NCBI GenBank assembly: GCA_021018995.1
Contig: CM037585.1
Coordinates: forward strand, 82,684,646 to 82,748,645
DNA from: Chloranthus sessilifolius
Taxonomy: Eukaryota; Streptophyta; Magnoliopsida; Chloranthales; Chloranthaceae
Direction: 5' to 3'
Length of the DNA: 64,000 bases
Shown piece by piece: positions 55,115-64,000 of this stretch. The notes under the pieces are model-generated. The model was given only the letters and a program-made list of their open reading frames with translations. It searched no databases and was not told the DNA's origin. A program made the translations under genes and the position numbers. Every line of letters begins with the position of its first letter. Within the stretch, counting starts at the first letter, position 1.

Positions 55115-55255
55115 GTTCTTGCAAGAGGAATTTCTTAGGGATGTGATGCAGTTTCTGATTCTGCAAGGGCATAGCCGCCTTGTCCCTCAAGCTGAGCCGC
55201 CGTAATTCTGCATGCCATACTTAATGCAAAGGGCATAATTTGTATAGAGAGGTTG
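55115..55255 (+). pseudogene. ARID-domain protein exon, decayed
   Basis: The plus strand reads EEFLRDVMQFLILQGHSRLV-PQ and then, with several small deletions, nucleotide text corresponding to the downstream ARID core (EFPDAILNAKRLDLYNLYRE in intact plant proteins), including ATGCCATACTTAATGCAAAG. ARID is an AT-rich DNA-binding helix-turn-helix domain; the wording is closest in my memory to plant ARID4-like proteins. Indels and stops rule out function. Confidence 0.7.
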
Positions 55256-56193
55256 GCTATTGTCATGCCCCTATAGTATCATACCTGTGTCACGTATCCG
55301 TGCTTCTTAGGTCAAGGGCATGTGCCCATCCCGACCCTGAAGTGATGGTGCAACCCTAACCTGATCCGACCTGATGGGTCATAGGTATATGCCCGACCTG
55401 ACCTGAAAAATCTGACTGGGTCAAGTCAGGCCAACCTCAATTCGCTGCGGTTCGCTGAGGATGGGTGAATTGGCTACACACACTAGTTTATTTTACTTTT
55501 GTTTATTGAATAAAAAAATTGGCATCGAGGAGACTCAAAACAGAGTTCCCTTGTTTTGAGCATCACATAAGTAACCAACAATCCTTTGTTGCTACTTGTG
55601 TGCTATTTGTGTATTTATTTTTATATCTATTGTAAAACTAAAACTAACACATGTTACAAACTACGTATAAAATTTGTTTAAATATCTTATTCTGTTCAGG
55701 TTCGCTTGGATTTAGCGAATCGTGAATTACGAAACCGAATTCGATGTACTGCCAGCACATGGTAAAAAGTTTGTACCATCCCGTATGCTCTGTTAGTATT
55801 TAACAGCAGTAGCTAAGGCCGGTACTAGTTCCAAAGTCAGGACTTTAAACCTTGGTTGTGATTCTTATTGGTCTCAACTGAACCCAGTACTGGAGTCATC
55901 GGACTATATACGCTCTTTTTTTTGTAAGTATGCTAAAAGTTTGTATTGGCTTTTCAATGTGTGCTCTTTATGAAACTAATATCACTTCAATTCTACTTAT
56001 GTAACTGCATAGTGCAGGAGGCAGGGAAGTAGCTTAGACATATTGATAAGTTAAATTTAGTTTCAGCTCTTATATGTTTATATATTTGTATATGGAGTGG
56101 TCGGGCTTTGTTTCTTTCTTTTAATTTTGAATATTTGTTTTTTATTTTTGATGGGCATGAACACAACAATAATATGAATGACTCTGGATTTAG
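55256..56193. other. no gene recognised
   Basis: Contains a GACCTGACC/GGGTCA-rich stretch (55330-55440) resembling sequence at 57220-57470, probably an unclassified repeat. No exon is identified. Confidence 0.4.
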
Positions 56194-56405
56194 GGACCAC
56201 GTGGATCAAGAGGAAGAGGAGGTGGAGGTTCTCGAGAGTATCTGGGCAAAGGTACTCGCCCTTGATCTGGTCGCTGCTTTAATTGTGACATTGATGGCCA
56301 CTTGACTCGCGATTGCAAAGTTGGAGATTGGAAGAAAAAGTGTTGTCGCTGTGGAGAAAGAGGCCACGTGAAACGAAACTGCCAGAATAGTTCAAAGAGT
56401 CTCAA
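56194..56405 (+). pseudogene. RS2Z-type SR splicing factor exon
   Basis: Exon of 212 bases between GGATTTAG and CTCAA|GTAAAC. It encodes a Gly/Arg-rich stretch (GPRGSRGRGGGGSREYLG), then two CCHC zinc knuckles, [14 protein letters not shown] and [14 protein letters not shown], both C-X2-C-X4-H-X4-C. This arrangement is diagnostic of plant RS2Z SR proteins, which act in pre-mRNA splicing. A TGA at 56263-56265 interrupts it, and neither the RRM exons upstream nor the RS tail downstream is present. Confidence 0.88.
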
Positions 56406-58119
56406 GTAAACTTAGTTCCAGCCCTGCCTTTTTTCACATTAAATTCAGATATGTCGTACTACTTTTGAACCTTTAATATTACAAAAACATAATCGGCAGC
56501 ACCTAGAACTGTGATGTAAGTGAAAATCGTCACTTCGTTCTGCAAATCGGCAGCATGTCTCTCACTCTCTCTCTCGTTCCAAAATGGCGGCGAAATCGGT
56601 GATAGGAGACCCAAATAGCCGGCAGCGAAATCGGGGATAGTAGTGTCGATCAACACTCTTCCATAACCATCAAACCTCCACCTCATTTAGGTACAATCAT
56701 GCCTCTAATCTGTTTATAGGTGCTCATCTGCCCTTATTCCTTTGGTATATAATATTTTTTATTTCCCTTAATGGCCAATGATATGGTTTTCGTGCTATAC
56801 TATTAATGATCAAGGTTTTTGTCTCAATTACCTGTGAAGTTTGCAAGATGAATTTCATATCATTTAAGTTTGGCCATGTTTAGGTCAAATAGAACCATGT
56901 ATTAGGTTCAGCCTATTTTTTCCTTGTGATAGAAGTGATTTTGATGTAGAAACCACATTTAAAGCTTATGCTTATTGAATAGTGTTAATATCTGGGGACT
57001 AAGATGAGCCTAAATTCATTCGTAGCCATCGGATATAGTCATAAAGGCTATGTATAAAATATTCCACATCATAATTCCTTCTATTCAACTATTTTAGAAT
57101 GGCATTAAGGTGAGTCAATTAGGTATTCAAATGGTTAATTAAAGGGTTTATACTTCTATTTTATGCAAGTAACTTTGAGCCCAACTTACCTATAAAAAAA
57201 AGAAGATATGCAAACACCCCTTTACAAGTTGGGTCGGATTGGCTCATTACCCAACAGGCTTAAAACCTGAATCAGGCACATAAACTTGACACATCAGGTT
57301 GGGTAAGGCATGAAGCATCCCACTTGACCTTTAGGTCAATATTTTATATATAATTCTTAAGGGGTTTAAAGGATTTTGAACAGAGTCGGCCACTGGTGAC
57401 CCAGTTTTTCAGCTTGGGACAGGCACATACCCTTGACCCGTTGGATCACATTGGGTTGGGCATAGACCTTTGATGAGTAGGGAAGCCAAAATTTTGGGTC
57501 TTGCCATCGTTGTTTTTGTCAGTTTTTTATTGGTCCTCGCTTCCTACCCAACTAGTTTTCGGCATCAAAAACTTAAACCGAACTGATACAAAACCGGTTT
57601 CGATTTCAATCGGTTTTGGGTCTATTTTTTTCTCTGCGGTTCGATTCTTCAAATTTTTTTCCATCTCTGGTCCTCTTATCACAACATTCACAAATTATGG
57701 TATGACCATTAAACTTTACGCCATGTGGCACACATGTTTAATCAACCCAACAAATTCAACCAACAGCCCATCGTGACACATATCTGGGCAAAAAAAATAC
57801 ATCTATTATGAGATTCTAAACATCTGATTGGTGCACTGTAATTTTGATGATTAAAAAATATATACAATTGTTCATTTTAGAATGCACGGATTAGATGCTT
57901 CTCTTTTCACATTAGTATATTTTTGGGTCGCACTTTTAGTTGAATATTTTTTATGAAAAAACTAATCTATTTTGTAACAGCCGACAAAAACGTGCTTAAC
58001 TATATATATGTTTGCTATAGTGAAATAACGGTTGATCATAGATTTAGTCAAAAATTAAAAGATTAGGAACCCTTTAAAACATAAAATTAATCGTCACACA
58101 ATTTTTGATGATACATAGT
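56406..58119. other. no gene recognised
   Basis: AT-rich. Contains TTGGGTCA/TGACCC-rich repeats at 57220-57470 and otherwise no structure I can name. Confidence 0.4.
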
Positions 58120-58290
58120 GATGTTTGACACAGAAAGGTGTCAAGACTTCGACCAAAGACCCATCAGTGCATGTGAACAAATGCCAACCAAGGTTAGATG
58201 GTCTTGCCTCAGCACCGAGGCAAGCACAAAAGGTTGCCTCGGCACCTGACGCAAGCCTAAGAGGTTGCCTTGGCAACCAAGGCAAGCACT
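58120..58290 (-). repeat. inverted LTR piece with GCCTCGGC palindromes
   Basis: On the minus strand CTTGCCTCGGTGCTGAGGCA and TTGCCTTGGTTGCCAAGGCA-type palindromes precede CTTTCTGTGTCAAACA and ACCATCTAACCTTG. The same words occur in plus orientation at 59250-59280, so this is the same LTR family turned round. Confidence 0.55.
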
Positions 58291-58734
58291 TAAATAAAAT
58301 AAACCTTATAAAACTTAGAAATATCTACACGCAATGTATTAGCTAATATAATAAATCAAAATACTATCTTATAAACATAGTATATAAGTGTAACTGCTTT
58401 ACACTAAAGCTACACCCTACAATATATGTTTAACCTTGTGTTAGCTTTACACTAAAGCCCAGCCCGTTTTGACTTATATGGATATACAACACAAAAATCG
58501 TGTGGGCACAACAGGTGATTCCAGCCCCAAACAGCTTATAAGCTATTTTAATTCGCAGCTTGCCTCCACGCATGCAAGACTCCCATGCACGCAAAATGGA
58601 AATAGCTGCTACAAGAGCTTGATAGCCATCTCCTTCCTTTTTCTGCTTCAAGCTTTGAAAAATCAAATCTCATTTGCGACCCTACGAATCGGTCGCAAGA
58701 GCTTCGGCAGATAAACCCTTGGTCTCAATGGACT
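58291..58734. other. no gene recognised
   Basis: Contains a duplicated GCTTTACACTAAAGC palindrome-like word (about 58396 and 58444). No coding sequence. Confidence 0.4.
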
Positions 58735-59089
58735 CCATACATCCCCGACTTTTCTACGCACTTGGCGAACTTGACGTCGATAGACGTTCGGCACCATCGT
58801 AACCGCAAGTCCACCAAAAGGTACAACGACTAAACCTTAGTATATAGGTATTTATGGGCTACGAATTATCAATTTGTGCTATCACCGAATCGGCAACACG
58901 AATCACAGTTTGAAACAGATTCGGAACCCCTATGGCTCATAAAAACTACACCGAATTTTCCGCACAAAAATGAATAAGAAATCCATTTTTTGTGCAATAT
59001 ATATGTAAAATATATGATCTTTATAATCATAAAAAAGACCCAGCCAATTACCTGAGTAAAAGAAGCTAAAATGGAGCAAAAAATACCCC

Positions 59090-59770
59090 GGCAAGCCAAC
59101 CCTGATAGGCTTACCGCGGCAAGGTGCTCAGGCTTGCCGCGACAAGCATTGTGCTCAAACCTTTGGTTAGTATTTTGATTATAACTTTTGATCCCGAACT
59201 CGGATTGGAACAATTCTTAATGTGTTAGAAAGGGGACAACAAGTCCTACAACTTTCTGTGTCAAACACCATCTAACCTTGCAGCTAGAGGTCCATAATTG
59301 GGGTCTATGTTGACCCAATAAACCAGTAAAAATACTAAAACTATGAACATAAATCCTAGATATTTGGTGCGCATGATCGGGTATGTAACAAAGCACAGCG
59401 TAAAAATCAGTACACGCAAATGTTTTAGAATGTTTTTATGCCAATTTGGCAAGCTAAAATCAACAACTTTGAGCTCAGAATATGTGTGAAGGTTGAGCTC
59501 AGCTGATGCATAAACGTGTTGGAATCATGAATGCTATTGCCTTCACTCCAAACCTCCAAACTTTCATTATTAGCGTGACTCACTAAGATAGTGTAATGAG
59601 TGTAAAAGAAATCTGTGGTAGAAAAGCCAAGACCAGTAGACGAAGTAAAGCGAAAGGCAAAAGAGAAAGTGAGGAGCCACGGCAAGCTGGCACCAGGCTT
59701 GCCGCGGCAAGGTGTTCAGCTGGGCTGCTTGCTGCGGCAACCCCATGGCTTGCCGAGGCAAGCAGGGGTC
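59090..59770 (+). repeat. CTTGCCGCGGCAAG palindromes in the LTR
   Basis: A perfect copy of CTTGCCGCGGCAAG lies near 59699, and close variants (CTTACCGCGGCAAG, CTTGCCGCGACAAG, CTTGCCGAGGCAAG) lie at 59110-59150 and 59740-59765. They form two clusters separated by about 500 bases. Confidence 0.85.
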
Positions 59771-60824
59771 GGGCTGCTAGATTTTTGGTGCTACTGTGAT
59801 GACCTTTTAGGTTGTACCTGGTTTGTGCATGGACGATATGGTCCATTTAGGTTATGAAACCTGTATTTCGGTGTGTAGGTGACCCATGATCCCAATTGAG
59901 AGATACTAAAAGCGTATCTATATATGTATGAAGGTGCAACTTGGTGGCTCAACTGCACATGAGCCGTTTTGAGAAAGGTATCCGATAATGAAGTTCTCGG
60001 ATGCATGAGCGCACCTACAATAAGAGTCACGTAAGTGCATGCGATAAGGTAGGGAAATTACCTTCCTAATTTATGTGGTATTTTCTGATTCTCATCTAGT
60101 TAAGCAAGATATTGACATGAGCATATGTAGACCTATACGCATATTAGTTTTGACATGAATAATGATAGAGACATTACTAGGAGTTCAGTTCAGTTTAAAT
60201 CAAGAATGAATATGCTAGTATCAGAGAATATGATTGTTCTGTTCATCAAGTTTGTTCATCAAATGATAGATATAATTGATGAGATGTGTGCTCCGATGTA
60301 CTATCTGATGTAATATCTGATTTGGAAATAGATATACTAGTCTTGAAAATGGATGAAGTTATATGGCCATGCAATGTCAATTTGAATATGCTAGCTTGAT
60401 AGTTCAGCTTTGAGAGTTCAGATGTGATAGGACAGTTTTGAAAATTAAGCTTTGATAATTGCTAGCTCTATTTTGCTGAAAGGTAAATAGGATGACCATA
60501 CTATGTTAGTTTTGGTTATGTTCATTTGATAGTTCAGCTTTAGAATTCAGACTTGATAAGTGCAGTTTTGATAATTCAGCTTTAATAAAGTATTAGCTCA
60601 ATTTTATAGAATAAATGGATATAAACATACTATATTATTATTGAGTATGCTAGTTTTCGTTATGTATAAGCATATGAAGCTCAGTTATGCTAGGCAAGCT
60701 TTGAGACACTTTTAAGTTATTACATGATGTAGCATACTTGAGGTATATATGTGTATGATGTTCTCGCATACTTGAATCTCGTACATGGTCTCGTCTTGAC
60801 ACTCGCTTGCTTTGGATTCAGCCA

Positions 60825-61058
60825 AGTGACCCTGCTAACTTAGCTCAGGGGCTTGACCAGTCTCGTATCAAGTGACCTTGCTAACATAGCTCAAGGGCTT
60901 GATTTCTTGAGTCAAGTGACCCTGTTAACCTTGCTTAGGGGCTTAATATCCCAGTCCAAGTGATCTCGCTAACTCGGGAGCTTGATTTTCTCAGTCCAAG
61001 TAATCCCGCTAACTCAGGAGCTTGACAAGTGATCCCGCTACTCGGGAGATTGATTTTC
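60825..61058 (+). repeat. LTR tandem repeat, CAAGTGATC...GGGAGCTTGA unit, about six copies
   Basis: Units of 35-50 bases, of two subtypes: AAGTGACC(C/T)TGCTAAC...AGGGGCTTGA and AAGTGATC(T/C)CGCTAACTCGGGAGCTTGA. The latter matches the LTR at 26.5 kb. Confidence 0.85.
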
Positions 61059-61386
61059 TTATCCTTTTACATGTCTTGTTTCAGCATGATTCCTTGATAT
61101 TATCCCGCATGATTTCCTTGCCAGTACTCGTATTTGGTCAGCATGAACATGTTAGCATGAGTATGTCAGCATTGTCAGCATGATACAATAATTACATGAA
61201 TTAGTACTTGTCTGTAATTTACTGCTAGGATATATTGATACTAGAATAGACATAATATAAGATGACATGTGCTTCATTTTATTTTTACATCTAGACATGA
61301 ATTGATAATCTCTTATATAAATGAGCATCTTAATTGTCCCTACTGAGCTTTGATGATAGCTCATCCTACGACTTTATGTCTTAGCT

Positions 61387-61482
61387 GCAGATATTGCTCA
61401 GGACCCTGAGCACGAGGCTGATCCTACCTACCAGCCTGAGGAGGACGAGAAGGAAGGTTCTGCTGAGGACTTCTTTCATTGA
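61387..61482 (+). CDS. acidic mini-exon inside the LTR (ends AEDFFH-stop)
   Basis: Open from GCA at 61387 for 31 codons to TGA 61480-61482. Reads ADIAQDPEHEADPTYQPEED then EKEGSAEDFFH. It shares DP-E-ADPTY-PEE with the copy at 26888 and the acidic, FF-ending tail with the Tekay-like copies. Confidence 0.45.
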   Translation, partial: ADIAQDPEHEADPTYQPEEDEKEGSAEDFFH

Positions 61483-61771
61483 GAGATTTGAGAGAGTAGT
61501 GATTTTAAATATGTATAAATAGCAGTGTGGTATAAGATAGTTTACTACTTCAGGTATAGGTTTCTGTTTATATTCCTGTTCAGTTTGCTGCTTTAGATAA
61601 ATGAATGAATATCAGTTGTTGCCATATTTCTACATATCAGAGTTAATTAAATTCACTTCTGCATATGTAACACTTTGTACACGATGCCCTTGTATGACAG
61701 GATCATGTTAGGTGATCCGACGATGCGACCTTTCCCATTTAGGAGAGGGGGAAAAGTCGGGCTGCCATATA

Positions 61772-64000
61772 TTTCTTGAAAAAGTGAAATGTAAAATGTA
61801 AAAAAGGAAACTCCTTTTCTGTTTGAGCCTACATGTAATTCTGAGATAGATGTTGTTCTTATAATTTGCTTTGTACCTATGTACACCTACAAGATTTTTG
61901 TGATTTCACAAATTTGCATAGTTAAAAGCCTAAAATGGCCTAAGAGTTACATGTGATCCCTTTTGTCGTGGCAGACTTTTTGAATAGATTATTACAAAAA
62001 TCGCTCATCAGTAAAATATATATACACACACATATCTATTAGGATTATTGTGTTCTTTATAAGTTTGTAGAGAAATTTAGGGGCATTCCAGTTTTTGTTA
62101 GAATTGTGGTTTGTTGTTATTTTAATTGGATCAGATGGTTTAGATTAGATTGAACATGTGGTACGAAGGCTTTAGGTTTTAGATGCGTTACATTGTTTGA
62201 TCTACAGTTGCGAGACTTTGAATAATGAATGAAAAATTAGGCTTTTGGTCTTAGATGCTTGTAGGATCTCTATCTAGTGCAGTTGAGCTTTCAGTTTATC
62301 TATATTTTTCTCTTACCACAGTTGAGCATCCACTCCTGTGTTGTTTGATTTAAAGCTGTGGTGCTAATGGTCTGATAGAGTTTCAATGATACTTAGCTAC
62401 TGTGCAATCGATTGAAGCAATCATAATAGACACACCTTGTGGGTCGAGTTCCATTCTTTTTCAAGCTTATTTCTCCATGCTTCACCCTTCGTCAACTGGT
62501 AGGAATCTGGATGAGATTTGAGATATTTTTATGCTGAAATCTACAGAATAGCAGGCTAGTTGCAACACATGCCTACTGTTCAGTTTATGGAGTTTCTGCT
62601 ATAGTACATTGCAAAGGGTTGCCAAAGTGCTCTTTGGAATAAGGGTTGCCAAACACATTTGTGGACTGCTTTAATGCACATGATGGGTGGACACCCATTG
62701 TAGATTAACTCTATTTGAAAACAGTTGGCTTAAAGATGATGCCATCAAGCCATCTTGTGCACCATATTGGCATCATGATGATGCCATCTACTACCCCCTT
62801 GGGCCGTCCTCAATCTGCGTCTTTGTCTTTTTATGCGCAACAAAATTATCTTGTGTTTCTTGATTATGTTTGACTGCATTCAACTGTCCTGGCTCATCCT
62901 TAAAAAATTTCCAGAGGAAATTGAGTTAGAAATACTAAGGGCATCACTTATTGATGTGGACCGTCATTTCTTCAAAGAATAATTGCTTCATTAATAACAT
63001 CCCTCCGTTTTCTCTAATGTGCAGGCTTATTATTCACAAAAACAATAATAGCCATGCAGCACCAGTTCTTGGTTAGCAAATTGATGCTTTAGTTTGATAC
63101 AGAGAGACTTGAAAGTTCCTTATTTTATTTTTGTAATGAAAAGCACATGCTTCAAGAATTTCTTTTTGAGAGATTTATGCTAGTTTCTTAACTTGCATAT
63201 ATTTTTTTGTAACTTGGAAAAGATGAAATAATATTCATAGAAATAGAAGCATCACCCAATAAGTCCCATCTAGTAATTAAATGGAGTCTAATGGATGCAA
63301 TCGAGGGCTGATGGCATTAGAACCAGAAATAGCTCTCAAAAACTCTCCCACCAAAGTATTAGTGAATCTGGAGGCACCTATGTATATATCATATCAGAAA
63401 GCATAATAGCAGTCTCTGTAATGTTCTCTAGGAGGGCAGAGATGACGATCACTATTAGTAGTTCTAGGATTAGAGCCAACAACATCAGAGAGAGTTCTAC
63501 CATTGTAGAACACTTTGAGGAATCCATGATAGGGATAAACCTAACATATTGCGATGAGTATGGAATGCATGTCTCAAAACTGATTTATTGTCTTTTTTTA
63601 AAGTCCAATTTTCACATGATTTTTTACTCACATAATGCAAAGATTGTTTTGGATTGCAGAAATCTTCATTTTCATTTATAAAATGGACGAATGCTTTAAC
63701 TGAAAATGGTGTGTATTTGGAGAAGCAACTTGGGGCTGGTTCTCCATTTTCAGCTAGAGGTAACTAAGTCCTTGGGTCGAAAGTGCTTCTTACCCAATAG
63801 CCAATATTTAACCCTAAAAAGTGCTTTTCGGAAGCAAATTTGCCAAAAAGGGCCGTAGTGAATCCTTTTTAATTGTTAGATCTTCTTGTTCTTTGCTTTG
63901 GTGGGGGCTTTTCCATAGCTGCAAGTATGCATGCATGTGCATTTAATCACAACGGATGAGGTGATCAACTATATTAACCTAACACTACTTTTGATTCACT
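61772..64000. other. no gene recognised
   Basis: Intron-like or intergenic sequence. A GATGATGCCATC duplication occurs at 62734-62790. Near 63725-63830, AGAAGCAACTTGG...AAGTGCTTC and AAAGTGCTTTTCGGAAGC suggest an unresolved MITE. A 128-codon open stretch at 63295-63681 has no recognisable domain. Confidence 0.4.

Larger units (their letters stand above)
58735..61771 (+). mobile_element. chromovirus LTR, probably solo or truncated, third/fourth family
   Basis: Ends ...AAAAGTCGGGCTGCCA at about 61771, like the other Tekay-like LTR ends. A start near TACATCCCCGACTTTTC (about 58735) is likely but not proven. It shares ordered blocks with the LTR at 25.7-27.4 kb. No PBS or gag follows, and no target duplication was found. 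Confidence 0.65.

Noticed and set aside
55330..57470. GACCTGACC/GGGTCA-rich stretches as a defined transposon
   Set aside because: Similar wording at 55330-55440 and 57220-57470, but no terminal repeats or target duplication could be found.
63295..63681. 128-codon open frame near the right end
   Set aside because: No recognisable motif, no splice or promoter context, and composition like its surroundings; treated as chance.

Overview
The window is nuclear DNA from a flowering plant. It has AT-rich intergenic sequence, long TA microsatellites and plant-type chromovirus, Athila, CACTA, L1-like and MITE elements. Exon-sized gene pieces carry GT..AG borders and encode plant proteins such as phosphoribulokinase, a type-A response regulator and an RS2Z-type SR protein. 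I could not place the species. No intact host gene is visible; almost everything is transposable-element sequence or captured and decayed gene fragments.

Layout. (1) 1-7987, minus strand: most of a Tekay-like chromovirus, with a 5' LTR at 5568-7987, a tRNA-iMet-type PBS, gag, a short intron, pro-RT-RNaseH-integrase-chromodomain, and then a palindrome cluster, a TATA box and the start of a further ORF that leaves the window at base 1. (2) 8230-19745, plus strand: the 3' end of an L1-like LINE, split by a 10.5-kb CACTA element (8570-19034, 3-bp duplication TCT). The CACTA element carries exons of at least five unrelated genes (WD40 protein, phosphoribulokinase, enolase, ankyrin protein, type-A response regulator). 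(3) 19.8-25.2 kb: an RT fragment, a perfect 138-bp CACTA-type MITE, microsatellites and unassigned AT-rich DNA. (4) 25.3-27.4 kb: a chromovirus LTR folded into a large inverted repeat and ending at a canonical PBS. (5) 28.6-28.9 kb: two exons of a pfkB-type kinase. (6) 29741-54274: an Athila element on the minus strand (perfect GTTAC target duplication), into whose leader a 13.1-kb plus-strand Tekay-like element (38967-52041) has inserted. (7) 54.6-56.4 kb: exon fragments including ARID-domain and RS2Z pieces. (8) 58.1-61.8 kb: another chromovirus LTR with its own palindromes. (9) The remaining 2.2 kb has nothing I recognise.

The main result is a shared, layered organisation of the Tekay-like elements. 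Each family carries its own short perfect palindrome in many dispersed copies in the LTR (TCGCTCGAGCGA, TCGATTAATCGA, CTTGCCGCGGCAAG). In the two elements that can be examined, the same family-specific palindrome cluster recurs downstream of pol, followed directly by a TATA box, a roughly 200-base leader and an extra sense ORF. Both elements also have a GT..AG intron at the same position between gag and protease, whose removal restores one gag-pol frame. All four LTR families examined contain a short acidic coding segment ending in EEFF/EDFF close to a stop, preceded by a splice-acceptor-like CAG or TAG. Taken together this suggests a chromovirus group with spliced gag-pol, a separately expressed accessory protein and a conserved LTR-encoded exon.

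All retroelement coding regions here are broken, mostly by single nonsense codons at CAG, CGA or TGG, so these copies are not autonomous. Boundaries and identities come from reading the sequence by eye. Protein family names rest on recalled motifs and were not checked by database search.
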